From NCBI RefSeq assembly GCF_008642235.1, contig NZ_SJEV01000001.1, positions 1,940,400 through 2,004,399 on the forward strand: DNA of 64,000 bases. The letters run 5' to 3'. Both the position numbers and the translations under genes were made by a program. Positions 33,956 to 44,927 of the stretch are shown piece after piece. Every line of letters starts with the position of its first letter. Positions within the stretch are counted from its first letter, which is position 1. This stretch comes from Planctomonas psychrotolerans (GTDB lineage Bacteria; Actinomycetota; Actinomycetes; Actinomycetales; Microbacteriaceae). The notes below the pieces were generated by a model. It had not been told where the DNA came from, ran no database searches, and was given only the letters and a program-made list of their open reading frames with translations.

Positions 33956-35140
33956 ATGGACACCGGTCTGTTGGTGCTCGTGTCACTTGCCCTCGGTCTG
34001 GCGGTCGGCTCGGGATTCGTGTGGCTTCTGCACCACGCGTCGCTCCGCGGCGAACGCGCCGTCGAGGTCATCTTCCCGAGCGTGCCCGACGGTGTGGATC
34101 AGGTCATCGAGGCCCTCGAGTCCGCCGGGGTGGTGCTCGACCCGTCGAACAACGTCATGAAGGCGTCGCCCGGTGCCCATGCCTTCGGACTGGTCTGGAA
34201 CCAGTCACTGGTGCATCCGGAGCTCGTGCGCCTCGTCGACCGGGTGCGCCGCAGCGGCGAGCCCATCACCGACGAGCTCACCCTGCGGCGCGGGCCGTTC
34301 GGTGACGGCGACATCCACCTGTTCGTGCGCATCGCCCGGCTCGGTACCCGCTTCGTGCTGCTGCTCGCCGAGGACCGCACCGAGTCCGTGCGCCTCGACA
34401 ACGTGCGGCGGGATTTCGTCGCCAACATCAGTCACGAACTCAAGACCCCGATCGGTGCGGTCGGGCTCCTCGCCGAGGCGCTCGACAGTGCCGCCGACGA
34501 GCCCGAAATGGTGCGCAAGTTCGCCGGCCGGTTGAGCACCGAGTCCGCCCGCCTCGCCCGCATCACCCAGGAGATCATCGAGCTCTCCCGGCTGCAGGCG
34601 TCGGATGCCCTCACCCGGGCGGAGCTCGTGCCGGTCGATCACGTGGTGGCGGTCGCGGTCGACCAGAACCGGGTCGTGGCCGAGGCCCGACGCATCACCC
34701 TCGCCACCGGCGGCGCGCACGACGTGGACGTGTACGGAGACGAGGCCCTCCTCGTGACCGCCCTGCACAATCTCGTCTCCAACGCGATCAACTACTCGCC
34801 CGACGGGTCACGGGTGGGAATCGGGGTGCGCGCGGTCGACGGAGTGGTCGAGATCGCCGTGACCGACCAGGGTGTCGGCATCCCCGAGTCGGACATCGAC
34901 CGGGTGTTCGAGCGGTTCTTCCGGGTCGACCAGTCCCGCGACCGCAACACCGGCGGCACGGGGCTCGGACTCGCCATCGTCAAGCACGTGGCGCAGAACC
35001 ACGGTGGCGACGTACGCGTCTGGTCGCAACCCGGCCGCGGTTCCACCTTCACCCTCCGCCTGCCGGAGGCGTCGGTCGACCTCACGCCGCCCGCCCCCGC
35101 CCAGGCCGTCCCCGCCCCTGAACATTCCTCGATCCCCTAG
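33956..35140 (+). CDS. senX3: Phosphate-sensing histidine kinase, SenX3-like
   Basis: 394 residues. One N-terminal membrane helix (about 4-26) is followed by a cytoplasmic PAS-like region (about 35-145), a HisKA domain with phospho-acceptor His160 in NISHELKTPIG, and an HATPase domain with the N box NAINYSPDG, GVGIPESD and GGTGLGLAIVKHV. Single-pass topology and the phoU/regX3 neighbours identify it as SenX3/PhoR-type. The ATG at 33956 was chosen because TAATGT (33943-33948) ends seven bases upstream. It is followed by regX3 after 11 bases. Confidence 0.92.
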   Translation: MDTGLLVLVSLALGLAVGSGFVWLLHHASLRGERAVEVIFPSVPDGVDQVIEALESAGVVLDPSNNVMKASPGAHAFGLVWNQSLVHPELVRLVDRVRRSGEPITDELTLRRGPFGDGDIHLFVRIARLGTRFVLLLAEDRTESVRLDNVRRDFVANISHELKTPIGAVGLLAEALDSAADEPEMVRKFAGRLSTESARLARITQEIIELSRLQASDALTRAELVPVDHVVAVAVDQNRVVAEARRITLATGGAHDVDVYGDEALLVTALHNLVSNAINYSPDGSRVGIGVRAVDGVVEIAVTDQGVGIPESDIDRVFERFFRVDQSRDRNTGGTGLGLAIVKHVAQNHGGDVRVWSQPGRGSTFTLRLPEASVDLTPPAPAQAVPAPEHSSIP

Positions 35141-35151
35141 GAGAGACACCC

Positions 35152-35832
35152 GTGACCCACATCCTTCTCGTCGAAGACGAGGGCGCACTCAGCGAACCCC
35201 TCGCGTACCTGCTGGAGCGGGAGGGCTACGACGTGACGGTGGCCGAGGACGGCAATCGCGCGGTGAGCGAATTCGAGCGCGCCGGCGCCGACCTCGTGCT
35301 GCTCGATCTGATGCTGCCCGGAATGCCCGGCACCGAGGTGTGCCGCGCGATCCGCGCCACGTCGGCCGTGCCGATCATCATGCTCACCGCGAAGGACTCC
35401 GAGGTGGACATCGTCGTGGGACTCGAGCTCGGCGCCGATGACTACGTGACGAAGCCGTACTCCACCCGCGAGCTCCTCGCCCGCATCCGGGCCGTACTTC
35501 GACGCCGCACCGACGTCGACGAGGAGGAGCAGAGCATCCTGCAGGCGGGGCCCGTGCGGATGGACCTCGAGCGTCACACGGTGGAGGTGTCGGGCGTCGA
35601 CACCCCGATGCCGCTCAAGGAGTTCGAACTGCTGGAGCTGCTGTTGCGCAACGCGGGCCGGGTGCTCACGCGCGGGCAGCTCATCGACCGGGTGTGGGGT
35701 GCCAACTACTTCGGTGACACCAAGACCCTCGACGTGCACATCAAGCGCATCCGCTCGAAGGTGGAGAAGCAGCCGTCCGAACCGGTGCTGCTCGTCACCG
35801 TGCGCGGGCTCGGCTACCGCTTCGAGGCGTAG
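35152..35832 (+). CDS. regX3: Phosphate response regulator, RegX3-like
   Basis: 226 residues: receiver domain with phospho-acceptor Asp52 in LLDLMLPG and an OmpR-type winged helix (about 130-225, MPLKEFELLELLL and the recognition segment TKTLDVHIKRIRSK). As the partner of SenX3 it is expected to bind the Pho boxes at pstS and phoU/senX3. The GTG start follows a GGAGAG site with suitable spacing, overlapping the end of senX3's stop region. Confidence 0.94.
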   Translation: MTHILLVEDEGALSEPLAYLLEREGYDVTVAEDGNRAVSEFERAGADLVLLDLMLPGMPGTEVCRAIRATSAVPIIMLTAKDSEVDIVVGLELGADDYVTKPYSTRELLARIRAVLRRRTDVDEEEQSILQAGPVRMDLERHTVEVSGVDTPMPLKEFELLELLLRNAGRVLTRGQLIDRVWGANYFGDTKTLDVHIKRIRSKVEKQPSEPVLLVTVRGLGYRFEA

Positions 35833-35890
35833 CGGGCGGCGCGGCCGGCGCCGTCACCGACGATGCGGTGACGCGGCGGCCGAGCGTGCA

Positions 35891-36511
35891 CTACGGCGCG
35901 GGAGTACCGGTGTCGGGCTGGGTGTCGGACACGTCGGGGGTCTCCGACACGTCGGTGGACTCCGACCTGCCGTCGAGCGTGTCGGCCGGGGGCTCCTCGT
36001 CCGTGGGGCCGGACGGCTCCGGATCGATGCTGGGAGCGGGGGAGGGGAGGAGTCCCTCGTAGTGCTCGAACGTGTCGTCGAACACGGGGACGCGGGCCTC
36101 GATGCCCTCCACGTCGCCGTACTGCATGTAGAGGGGGAAGAGGCTCCCCGGTCGTGCGTCGTCGATATCCTCGAGCACGATGGTCCGGCTCTCGTCGGAT
36201 CCGTCGTAGATGGTGATGCCCTCGGCGATCGCGATCTCCTGCGTGATGCGCCCGCCGCTGGCGTCGTACTGCACGATCACGTTCTGCGACTCGTCGGACC
36301 GGTTCACGAACGTGGCGATGAGGCTCGCGCGCTCACCCTCTTCGCTCAGCAGCGTCACGTTGCGGGCGAGGACATCGCCGAACTCGAAGTTGTAGCCCTC
36401 AGCCGGGTGGTAGAACTCGTTGGTCGTCTGCGGGCTGATGAAGTTGCACCCGGTCGTGCCCCCGAGGATCAGTGTTGCCAGAACGATGGAAGTGGCGGCG
36501 CGCACTCTCAC
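35891..36511 (-). CDS. Putative lipoprotein of unknown function
   Basis: About 206 residues. A short signal peptide (VRVRAATSIVLATLILGG) ends at TTGC with Cys22 as the likely lipidation site. The body (about 30-150) looks like a single beta-rich domain (NVTLLSEEGERASLIATFVN), and the C-terminus is a Pro/Asp/Thr/Ser-rich acidic tail. GTG at 36511 has a GGAGGG site four bases upstream; a start at 36619 would add a non-secretory leader. It is divergent from carD. I recognise no specific function. Confidence 0.75.
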   Translation of the reverse strand: MRVRAATSIVLATLILGGTTGCNFISPQTTNEFYHPAEGYNFEFGDVLARNVTLLSEEGERASLIATFVNRSDESQNVIVQYDASGGRITQEIAIAEGITIYDGSDESRTIVLEDIDDARPGSLFPLYMQYGDVEGIEARVPVFDDTFEHYEGLLPSPAPSIDPEPSGPTDEEPPADTLDGRSESTDVSETPDVSDTQPDTGTPAP

Positions 36512-36696
36512 TTGACCCTCCGGATATCTGCTCCCGCGCACTGCACGTGTCATGCCTGCCGGGGAAAACGCTGTCGAGTTTAGCCTAGAGGAACCGAGCG
36601 GCCGGAGCCCGCAGCGCACGCCGCTAGCACGCGGGCATGGGGCAGGGCCGACGACACGCCTATGGTAAACTGGGGGTCATCGAAGGGACGACATTC

Positions 36697-37179
36697 ATGC
36701 TATTCGAGGTCGGCGAAACAGTCGTTTACCCCCACCACGGCGCAGCCACCATCATCGAGGTGAAGAAGCGCACGGTCAAAGGCGAAGAGAAGCTCTACCT
36801 GAAGCTCAACGTCACTCAGGGCGACCTGACGATCGAGGTGCCGGCTGAGAACGTTGACCTCGTCGGTGTCCGCGACGTCATCGGCAAGGAAGGCCTCGAC
36901 CGCGTGTTCGAGGTGCTCCGCGCTCCCTTCACCGAGGAACCGACCAACTGGTCGCGCCGGTACAAGGCCAACCTCGAGAAGCTCGCCTCCGGCGACGTCA
37001 TCAAGGTTTCGGAGGTCGTGCGCGACCTGTGGCGCCGCGACCAGGACCGCGGTCTCTCCGCGGGCGAGAAGCGGATGCTCGCCAAGGCCCGGCAGATTCT
37101 GATCAGCGAGCTGGCGCTCGCCGAGAAGACCGACGAGGACAAGGCCTCGACCGTCCTCGACGAGGTTCTGGCTTCCTGA
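36697..37179 (+). CDS. carD: CarD family transcriptional regulator
   Basis: 160 residues, the usual CarD length. The N-terminal RNA polymerase-interaction (Tudor-like) domain opens [17 protein letters not shown]; the C-terminal helical domain (about 65-160) contains the conserved [18 protein letters not shown] with the tryptophan that wedges the promoter bubble. CarD stabilises open complexes, especially at rRNA promoters. The ATG at 36697 follows GAAGGG; a TAAACT hexamer at 36665-36670 is the likely -10. It is followed by ispDF, as in many actinobacteria. Confidence 0.95.
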   Translation: MLFEVGETVVYPHHGAATIIEVKKRTVKGEEKLYLKLNVTQGDLTIEVPAENVDLVGVRDVIGKEGLDRVFEVLRAPFTEEPTNWSRRYKANLEKLASGDVIKVSEVVRDLWRRDQDRGLSAGEKRMLAKARQILISELALAEKTDEDKASTVLDEVLAS

Positions 37180-37246
37180 GTCCCGGTCTTCCGACCCGGC
37201 TCCCTGACTCTCCGTCTCGGCAACTCGGCATGACGGGCGCCTCGGC

Positions 37247-38431
37247 ATGACGCCCGAACCCACGACGGCGATCATCGTCGTCGCCGCCGGTTCGGGCACC
37301 CGTCTCGGCCATGCTGAGCCGAAGGCGTTCGTTCCCGTTTCCGGACGGTCCATCCTGGAGCGCGCGCTCGAGACCCTGTTCGAACTCGCCGAGCCCGTGC
37401 AGGTGATCGTGGTCGCTCCGTCGACCCACCTCGACGCGACGCGCGTGGCCGCCCGTACCGTCGCCGGGATCATGCACGAGGCGGTGACCGTGACCGTCGG
37501 CGGCCCGACCCGACAGGCGTCCGTCGCGGCGGGTCTCGCCGCCGTCGACCCCGCCGTGGACGTCGTGCTCGTGCACGATGCCGCGCGCGCGCTCACCCCC
37601 CGTGCGCAGTTCGTCCGCGTGCTGGACGCCGTCCGCTCGACGGGACACGGGATCATCCCCGGGCTTCCGGTGGCCGACACCATCAAGCGCCGGGACGCCG
37701 CGGACCTCGTGCTCGCCACGGTCGACCGCTCCGAACTCGTCGCGGTGCAGACCCCGCAGGGCTTCCCGCGCACGGCGTTGACGTCCGCCTACGCGGCGGC
37801 CGATGCCGAGCACACCGACGATGCGGCGCTCTTCGCCGCCGCGGGCAACGAGGTGCACCTCGTCGACGGCGATCCGATGGCGTTCAAGATCACCACCCCG
37901 TGGGACCTGCGCCGGGCCGAGGGGCTGCTCGGGTCGCCGTCCGGTCTCCGCACCGGTGTCGGCGTCGATGTGCACGCGTTCGATCCGGCGGAGCCGCTCT
38001 GGCTCGCGGGACTGCACTGGCCCGGCGAAGTGGGGTTGTCGGGCCACAGCGACGGCGACGCCGTGAGCCACGCGATCTGCGACGCGCTCCTCTCGGCGGC
38101 GGGTCTTGGCGACATCGGCGGACATTTCGGCACGGCGGAGGCGCATCTGGCGGGCGCGCACGGCACCGTGTTCCTGCACCGCACCGTCGAGCTTCTGCGC
38201 GACGCCGGTGTCACCGTTCTCAACGTGGCCGTGCAGGTCATCAGCAACCGTCCGAAGCTGTCCCCGCGCAGGGCCGAGGCCGAGGCGCTGCTCAGTCGCG
38301 CCGTGGGTGCACCGGTGAGCCTCGCCGCGACCACCTCCGACGGCCTCGGCTTCACGGGCACGGGGGAGGGGCTCACGGCGATCGCCACCGCCCTCGTCAC
38401 ATCCGCCGGGGTGCCGTCGGGGCGCAAGTAG
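37247..38431 (+). CDS. ispDF: Bifunctional IspD/IspF isoprenoid synthesis enzyme
   Basis: 394 residues joining two MEP-pathway enzymes. IspD (about 1-225) has the nucleotide loop [11 protein letters not shown] and VQTPQGF. IspF (about 235-394) has the metal ligands Asp241 and His243 in VGVDVHAF and [17 protein letters not shown]. It would make CDP-methylerythritol and later cyclise the phosphorylated product to MEcPP; IspE is not encoded here. The fusion is continuous with no frameshift. It lies 11 bases before cysS. Confidence 0.95.
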   Translation: MTPEPTTAIIVVAAGSGTRLGHAEPKAFVPVSGRSILERALETLFELAEPVQVIVVAPSTHLDATRVAARTVAGIMHEAVTVTVGGPTRQASVAAGLAAVDPAVDVVLVHDAARALTPRAQFVRVLDAVRSTGHGIIPGLPVADTIKRRDAADLVLATVDRSELVAVQTPQGFPRTALTSAYAAADAEHTDDAALFAAAGNEVHLVDGDPMAFKITTPWDLRRAEGLLGSPSGLRTGVGVDVHAFDPAEPLWLAGLHWPGEVGLSGHSDGDAVSHAICDALLSAAGLGDIGGHFGTAEAHLAGAHGTVFLHRTVELLRDAGVTVLNVAVQVISNRPKLSPRRAEAEALLSRAVGAPVSLAATTSDGLGFTGTGEGLTAIATALVTSAGVPSGRK

Positions 38432-38441
38432 GCTTGACGCC

Positions 38442-39860
38442 GTGACCCTGAGGCTCTACGACTCCAAGACCCAGTCCCTCCGGGACTTCGTTCCGCTCGT
38501 CGACGGTCGGGTGGGGATCTACGTGTGCGGGCCGACCGTGCAGTCGTCACCGCACATCGGGCACATCCGGTCGGCTCTCAACTACGACCAGCTCCGCCGA
38601 TGGCTCACGGCCAGCGGCTCCGACGTCACCTTCGTGCGCAACGTGACCGACATCGACGACAAGGTGCTCGCCAACGCCACGGAACGGGAGCCGTGGTGGG
38701 CGCTCGCCTACCGCGTCGAACTCGAGTTCAGCCGCGGCTACTCCGCGCTCAACATCCTCGCCCCCACCTACGAGCCGCGCGCCACCGCGAGCATCCCGGA
38801 GATGCTGGCCCTCATCGATCGACTCGTGACGTCGGGGCACGCCTACGCGGCGACGGACGGATCGGGTGACGTGTACTTCGACACCGCGCGCTGGCCGGAC
38901 TACGGGGAACTGACCCGTCAGCGGGTCGACGACATGGAGCCGACCGCGGACTCGAGCCCGCGCGGCAAGCGTGACCCCCGCGACTTCGCGCTCTGGAAGG
39001 GGCGGAAGCCCGGAGAGCCGGAGTCCGCGTCGTGGGCGTCGCCCTGGGGCCCCGGCCGACCGGGCTGGCACATCGAGTGCTCCGCGATGTCCACCCGCTA
39101 CCTCGGCCCGCGGTTCGACATCCACGGCGGCGGACTCGACCTCCGGTTCCCGCATCACGAGAACGAACTCGCCCAGTCCACGGCGGCCGGGGACGCGTTC
39201 GCCAACTACTGGGTGCACAACGGGCTCGTCTCGGTGAACGGCCAGAAGATGAGCAAGTCGCTCGGCAACTCCATCCTGGCGTCGGAACTGCTCGGGGCTG
39301 CGCGACCGCTCGTCATCCGCTACTTCCTCGGTGCCGCGCACTACCGATCGACGCTGGAGTTCCACGACGGTGCCCTGCTCGAGGCCGAGGCCGCACTCGA
39401 GCGCATCGAGGTCTTCCTCGGTCGTTCGACCCGCCGACTCCTCGGTACCCGCTTCGCGTCGGCCGAGGCCGTCGAGCTGCCGGCCGAGTTCCGCCGCGCC
39501 ATGGACGATGATCTCGGGGTGCCGCAGGCGCTCGGTGTGCTGCACGAGCGGGTGCGGGCGGGGAACGCGGCGCTCGACGCCGAGCAGCTCGAGACCGCCG
39601 CGGTGCACCGCGGTGAGGTGCTCGCCATGACGACGGTGCTCGGCATCAATCCGCTCGACGAGGAGTGGCGCGCCGGATCCGACCTCCCCGTGCGGAGCGC
39701 GCTCGATCGCCTCGTGGAACAACTGCTCGTCGGCCGTCAGGAGGCTCGCGTCGCGCGGGACTTTCCGGCCGCCGACCGAATCCGGGATGCGCTGGCGACC
39801 GCCGGCATCCTGATCGAAGACGGGCCTACGGGCTCACATTGGAGGATCGATGGCGAATAA
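38442..39860 (+). CDS. cysS: Cysteine--tRNA ligase
   Basis: 472 residues, class I synthetase. The zinc Cys29 in [12 protein letters not shown] at 38-41 and KMSKS at 269-273 are intact, and the C-terminal DALR-type helical domain (about 325-470) is complete. A TAGGCT hexamer (38429-38434) ends seven bases before the GTG start, so although the gene follows ispDF closely it may also have its own leaderless promoter. The 3' end overlaps rlmB by 11 bases. Confidence 0.96.
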   Translation: MTLRLYDSKTQSLRDFVPLVDGRVGIYVCGPTVQSSPHIGHIRSALNYDQLRRWLTASGSDVTFVRNVTDIDDKVLANATEREPWWALAYRVELEFSRGYSALNILAPTYEPRATASIPEMLALIDRLVTSGHAYAATDGSGDVYFDTARWPDYGELTRQRVDDMEPTADSSPRGKRDPRDFALWKGRKPGEPESASWASPWGPGRPGWHIECSAMSTRYLGPRFDIHGGGLDLRFPHHENELAQSTAAGDAFANYWVHNGLVSVNGQKMSKSLGNSILASELLGAARPLVIRYFLGAAHYRSTLEFHDGALLEAEAALERIEVFLGRSTRRLLGTRFASAEAVELPAEFRRAMDDDLGVPQALGVLHERVRAGNAALDAEQLETAAVHRGEVLAMTTVLGINPLDEEWRAGSDLPVRSALDRLVEQLLVGRQEARVARDFPAADRIRDALATAGILIEDGPTGSHWRIDGE

Positions 39861-40863
39861 GCCAAGCCGCGCCGGATCGGTGCGCAAAACGAAGAAGGGC
39901 CCGCAGAAGGGCTCGGGCGGACAGGGGCGGCAGGCCCTCGAGGGACGGAAGCCCACGCCCAAGGCCGAGGACCGGCCGTACCACCCCGCGGGCAAGCGCA
40001 AGGCCGCCCAGGATCGGTACGTCGCAGCCTCCGGCGGGAAGCGTCCCGCCGCGAGCGAACCGCAGCAGCGTCCCACCGGTGAGCAGCAGCGGCCGCGCCG
40101 GGCGAAGTCCTCGGACGACGTCGAAGTGGTGACCGGCCGCAACTCCGTGGTCGAGGCGCTGCGCGCCCAGATCCCGGCGACCGCGCTGTACATCGCCACC
40201 CGGCTGGAGTACGACGACCGGGTCAAGGAGATCATGAACCTCGCGACCCGTCGCGGGCTGCCGGTGCTCGAGGTCATGCGCCCCGAACTCGACCGGCTGG
40301 CCGGCTTCGACTCGGTGCACCAGGGTGTCGCGCTGAAGGTGCCGCCGTACGACTACGCCCACCCGATCGAGTTGCTCGACGCCGTCGAATCGCGTGGCCA
40401 GCTTCCGCTCTTCGTCGCGCTCGACGGCATCACCGACCCCCGGAATCTCGGGGCGATCATCCGATCCGTCGCCGCCTTCGGTGGTCAGGCGGTCATCGTG
40501 CCCCAGCGACGCTCCGTCGGACTCACCGCGGCGGCGTGGAAGACGTCGGCCGGTGCCGCGGCGCGCACCCCTGTCGCCATGGCGGCGAACCTCACCCAGA
40601 CGCTCAAGGCGTTCAAGGAGCGCGGGGTCTTCGTGCTCGGTCTCGACGGCGGCGGGGACGTGTCACTGCCCGGGCTCAGCTGGGCGACCGAACCCCTCGT
40701 CGTCGTGGTGGGCAGCGAGGGCAAGGGACTCTCGCGACTCGTGACCGAGACCTGCGACGCCGTCGTCTCGATCCCGATCAGCTCGAGCACCGAGTCCTTG
40801 AACGCCGGGATCGCCGCGAGCGTGACCCTGTACGAGATCGCGAAGCAGCGCGCCGCGAGGTGA
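39850..40863 (+). CDS. rlmB: 23S rRNA (guanosine-2'-O-)-methyltransferase RlmB
   Basis: 337 residues of the SpoU/TrmH (SPOUT) family. A basic, disordered N-terminal extension (about 1-90, rich in Lys, Arg and Gly) precedes the substrate-binding domain and the trefoil-knot domain with motif 1 [15 protein letters not shown], motif 2 [11 protein letters not shown] and motif 3 [14 protein letters not shown]. It probably methylates G2251 of 23S rRNA. GGAGG lies just upstream of the ATG inside the cysS end. Confidence 0.92.
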   Translation: MANKPSRAGSVRKTKKGPQKGSGGQGRQALEGRKPTPKAEDRPYHPAGKRKAAQDRYVAASGGKRPAASEPQQRPTGEQQRPRRAKSSDDVEVVTGRNSVVEALRAQIPATALYIATRLEYDDRVKEIMNLATRRGLPVLEVMRPELDRLAGFDSVHQGVALKVPPYDYAHPIELLDAVESRGQLPLFVALDGITDPRNLGAIIRSVAAFGGQAVIVPQRRSVGLTAAAWKTSAGAAARTPVAMAANLTQTLKAFKERGVFVLGLDGGGDVSLPGLSWATEPLVVVVGSEGKGLSRLVTETCDAVVSIPISSSTESLNAGIAASVTLYEIAKQRAAR

Positions 40864-40882
40864 CCTGCACCGCGGGAGCGGG

Positions 40883-40909
40883 CTGGCGCGTCACACCTTG
40901 GTGCGCCAG
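40883..40909. terminator. Inverted repeat between rlmB and the DUF4032 gene
   Basis: CTGGCGC (40883-40889) and GCGCCAG (40903-40909) form a 7-bp stem over the converging gene ends. It is a modest candidate for a shared terminator. Confidence 0.35.
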
Positions 40910-42207
40910 TCCTCTTCCTCGTCGGCCGTGACGGGGATCTGACCCGTCACGGGGATGGTGTCGGTGACGGCGGGCAGCGCCCCCGTGGGCGGCGAACCGA
41001 TCACCGTGGCCTCGTCGCGGCGGTGGCGCAGGATGTCGTTGACGTACGCCGTGACCGCCTCGGCCAGCGGGATGTCGCGCGACTGCTGCTGAGACATGTA
41101 CCAGCGGTGCTCGAGCAGCTGGTGGAAGATCTCGGCGGGCTCGAGCTTTCCGCGCAGGTCCCGCGGGATGGCGCGTACCACCGGTTCGAACACGCGGGCC
41201 AGCCATTCGTGGGCGACCTGCTCCTCGTCGAGGTCCTGCTTGTTGTAGCGGGCCGTGTAGGAGTCGAGGTCGTTGAGCAGTCGGCGGGCCTGGTTCTCCT
41301 GCGCGTCGAGGCCGGTGAGCCGCAGCAGGCGCCGCGAGTGGTGCCCGGCGTCGACGACCTTCGGCTGGATGTGCACCTGCGCACCCGACTCGACCGTGCG
41401 GATCGCCAGCTCCTCGATGTCGAACCCGAGGGCGTTGAGGCGATTGACGCGCTCACTGATGCGCCAGCGCTCGGAGGTGGCGAACTGCTCGGAGCCGGTG
41501 AGTTCGCGCCACAGCATCCGGTACTGGGCGACGATGCGCTCGCTCGTCTCGACCGGGTCGAGGTCCTCATCGACGTGTCCGCCCGCGGCGAGGTCCATGA
41601 GCTCACCGGCGATGTTCACGCGGGCGATCTCGAGGTCGTTCTCGCGCTGCCCGTTCGACAGGCCGCCGTTGTAGAGCTTGCCGGTCTCGGCGTCCACCAG
41701 GTACGCCGCGAAGGCCCCGGCGTCCCGGCGGAAGAGAGTGTTCGACAGGGAGACGTCGCCCCAGAAGAAGCCGATGATGTGCAGTCGGACCAGCAGCACC
41801 GCCAGCGCATCGGCGAGGCGGGTGGCCGTGTCCGGGCGCAGGGTCTGCGAGAACAGCGCGCGGTAGGGGAGCGAGAACTTGAGGTGCCGGGTCACCAGCA
41901 CCGACATGAGCGGCTTGCCGTCCTCGTCGAGCCGGTTGGTGATCACGGCGACGGGTTCGACGCAGGGGATCTCGAGCCGCTGCAGCACCCGCAGCATCTC
42001 GTACTCGCCCTTCGCCATCTCGTCGGTCGTCTCCTTGATGGCGACGACATAGCCCGACATGTTGGCGAAGCGCACGAGGTGTCGCGAGATGCCCTTCGGC
42101 AGCGTGGCGATGTTCTCCGACGGCCAGGTGCCGAGCGGAATGTGCCACGGCAGGTCGAGGAGTGCGGGGTCCACCGTCGCCGCGGTGATGTTCAGAGTTC
42201 CGGCCAT
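40891..42207 (-). CDS. DUF4032 protein with kinase-like N-terminal domain
   Basis: 438 residues. The N-terminal half resembles lipopolysaccharide (Kdo)-type small-molecule kinases: AIKETTD offers a VAIK-like lysine near residue 57, and LLVRLHIIGFFWGDVSLSNTLF followed by YLVDAETG offers catalytic-loop and metal-loop equivalents. The C-terminal half is the DUF4032 region (about 225-390). Substrate and activity are unknown. A Thr/Pro-rich tail ends the protein. TAGCCT ends six bases before the ATG, so it is probably leaderless. It lies downstream of msiK, separated by a strong terminator. Confidence 0.8.
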   Translation of the reverse strand: MAGTLNITAATVDPALLDLPWHIPLGTWPSENIATLPKGISRHLVRFANMSGYVVAIKETTDEMAKGEYEMLRVLQRLEIPCVEPVAVITNRLDEDGKPLMSVLVTRHLKFSLPYRALFSQTLRPDTATRLADALAVLLVRLHIIGFFWGDVSLSNTLFRRDAGAFAAYLVDAETGKLYNGGLSNGQRENDLEIARVNIAGELMDLAAGGHVDEDLDPVETSERIVAQYRMLWRELTGSEQFATSERWRISERVNRLNALGFDIEELAIRTVESGAQVHIQPKVVDAGHHSRRLLRLTGLDAQENQARRLLNDLDSYTARYNKQDLDEEQVAHEWLARVFEPVVRAIPRDLRGKLEPAEIFHQLLEHRWYMSQQQSRDIPLAEAVTAYVNDILRHRRDEATVIGSPPTGALPAVTDTIPVTGQIPVTADEEEDWRTKV

Positions 42208-42234
42208 GGTACGAGGCTACCGGTCAACGTAAAA

Positions 42235-42275
42235 CGGCTCTGCCGCGGCCCGGGAAACGGGCCGCGGCAGAGCCG
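42235..42275 (-). terminator. Strong terminator downstream of msiK
   Basis: A perfect 18-bp stem (arms 42235-42252 and 42258-42275) with a five-base loop containing GGAAA, located 14 bases after the msiK stop on the reverse strand, followed by TTTTACG. Confidence 0.85.
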
Positions 42276-42289
42276 GTCGAACGAGGGTG

Positions 42290-43393
<1,104 letters not shown>

Positions 43394-43483
43394 TTTAATG
43401 CTCCTTCACCGGCAGGTACGTGCCGGACGATCCGTTGTGATGGATATTTCGATGTGGCGCATCGATGGACAACGCTGACCACG
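43394..43483 (-). promoter_or_regulatory. Structured 5' leader of msiK
   Basis: A CATACT hexamer (43495-43490) places the likely transcription start near 43483. The leader then folds into a nested hairpin (outer GTTGT/ACAAC at 43473-43469 and 43438-43434; inner TCGATG/CATCGA at 43465-43460 and 43454-43449) and a perfect 6-bp hairpin CCGGCA/TGCCGG (43426-43421 and 43414-43409) just before the AAGGAG. A conserved msiK RNA motif has been described from actinobacterial msiK leaders; I cannot confirm identity without its covariance model. Confidence 0.55.
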
Positions 43484-43595
43484 GCACCCAGTATGGCATG
43501 ACGCCCGCCGGAAACCGCTCATCCGCCCCGACCGGTCGGGTTCTGAACCCCGTCGAGCCGAGGTCGATTCGACCGAGTGGGCGTTCAGTATTCGT

Positions 43596-43624
43596 TTGGA
43601 CGATACTCAGGGTGCGCCTTTACT
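43596..43624 (+). promoter_or_regulatory. Promoter of the DsbA-like gene
   Basis: TTGGAC (43596-43601) and TTTACT (43619-43624) with 17-base spacing, about 65 bases before the ATG. The remaining 43496-43595 stretch between the divergent promoters holds no gene. Confidence 0.5.
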
Positions 43625-43688
43625 ATCGTCGAGGTGCACTCGTGGGGGGATGCGCCCTGCCCTCTACGTACTCGGAAGTGATTTCTCC

Positions 43689-44675
43689 ATGACCAACGGC
43701 GACTCCAGAGAAGCTCAGCCGGCGAAGAATCGACGCCGCCAGGAGGCGCGCGAGAAGGCACGCGTGCACCGCGAGCGCCAGGCCCGCCGTGATCGCCGCG
43801 GGCGCGTCGCGCTGCAGGGTGGACTCGCCCTCGTGCTCGTCGCGATCGTCACCACCGTCGGCCTGATCATCTGGAACGGGGTGCAGCCCCCCGGGCCCGG
43901 GCCCGCCAACATGGCCAGCGACGGCATCCACATCGGCGAGGGGTTCGTCGCCACTCCGACGGCGGCACTCGCATCCGACGCCGACCCGGTGCCCACGCAG
44001 TCCGACGAGAACGGCACCGTCGACATCCGGGTGTACGTGGACTACCTGTGCCCGTACTGCAAGCTGTTCGAGGAGACGAACGCGGAGCAGTTGGAGGGGT
44101 ACCTCGAGACGGGCGCGGCGACGGTGGAGATCCATCCTCTGGCCGTGCTCACCAGCCGGTCGCAGGGCACGCAGTACTCCCTCCGCGCCGCCAACGCGGC
44201 GGCGTGCGTGGCGAACTACGCTCCCGACAACTTCTGGTCGTTCAACTCTCTCCTGTTCGAGAACCAGCCCGCCGAGCAGACGAGCGGGCTGCCGGACACC
44301 GAACTCCTCGACATCGCCGAGGAGGCGGGCGTGCCCGTCACCGGCGACATGACCGATTGCGTGACCGACCAGCGGTACAAGGGGTGGGTGAACGCCGCCA
44401 CCGACCGGGTGCTCGCGGCCGACATCCCGAACTCGAACATCGACGAGGTCGATGGCACCCCCATCGTGATCGTGAACGGCAAGCAGTACCGTGGCGCGCT
44501 CGATGACGCGAGCGAGTTCGCCGCATTCGTGCTCGCGCAGTCCGCTGACGGAGCCACCTCCGCCGGCACCTCCGCCGACGCGGATCAGGACGCCGAGGGC
44601 GACGCCGAGTCCGACGAGGACGACGCCGACGAGAGCACGCCCGCACCGAGCGAGAGCCCGACGCCCGCTCCGTAA
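43689..44675 (+). CDS. Membrane-anchored DsbA-like thiol oxidoreductase
   Basis: 328 residues. A basic, helical N-terminus (about 8-40, rich in Arg, Lys, Glu and Gln) is followed by one membrane helix (about 42-62) and an extracytoplasmic thioredoxin-fold domain (about 105-285) with the active site C121-P-Y-C124 in DYLCPYCKLFE and the cis-proline loop DGTPIVIVNG. It probably forms or isomerises disulfides in secreted proteins. Two more cysteines in the domain may form a structural disulfide. The tail (about 290-328) is acidic and Pro/Ser-rich. Confidence 0.88.
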   Translation: MTNGDSREAQPAKNRRRQEAREKARVHRERQARRDRRGRVALQGGLALVLVAIVTTVGLIIWNGVQPPGPGPANMASDGIHIGEGFVATPTAALASDADPVPTQSDENGTVDIRVYVDYLCPYCKLFEETNAEQLEGYLETGAATVEIHPLAVLTSRSQGTQYSLRAANAAACVANYAPDNFWSFNSLLFENQPAEQTSGLPDTELLDIAEEAGVPVTGDMTDCVTDQRYKGWVNAATDRVLAADIPNSNIDEVDGTPIVIVNGKQYRGALDDASEFAAFVLAQSADGATSAGTSADADQDAEGDAESDEDDADESTPAPSESPTPAP

Positions 44676-44770
44676 CCGGTGCCCGCGTTTCGGCCGCCCC
44701 CTCCGACCGGTATCGGGTGGGCGTGCATCCCACGTCGACGGACCATCGGCTAGGGTGGGCCGGGAAAGTT

Positions 44771-44844
44771 GCTGCCTTGGCGCAGTCTGGTAGCGCAGCT
44801 GTCTTGTAAACAGCAGGTCGTCAGTTCGAATCTGACAGGCAGCT
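44771..44844 (+). tRNA. tRNA-Thr (anticodon TGT)
   Basis: A complete cloverleaf. Acceptor GCTGCCT (44771-44777) pairs with AGGCAGC (44837-44843), discriminator T. The anticodon loop CTTGTAA gives TGT, and the T-loop is GTTCGAATC. CCA is not encoded. A TAGGGT hexamer lies about 20 bases upstream. Confidence 0.96.
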
Positions 44845-44927
44845 CAGAGGGAGTACGGAAGCGGCGGTCGCGGGCACGTCCTCCCGGGGATGTGACCGCG
44901 GAGCCCCGCCCGGTCGCACGTCCGGGG

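Noticed and set aside
37230-37249. Earlier ATG at 37230 as the ispDF start
   Set aside because: It lies in a duplicated CTCGGCATGACG segment and is out of frame with the enzyme; 37247 is the in-frame ATG.
37247-38431. IspD/IspF as two genes merged by sequencing error
   Set aside because: The frame is continuous with a normal linker, both domains are complete, and this fusion is known in other bacteria.
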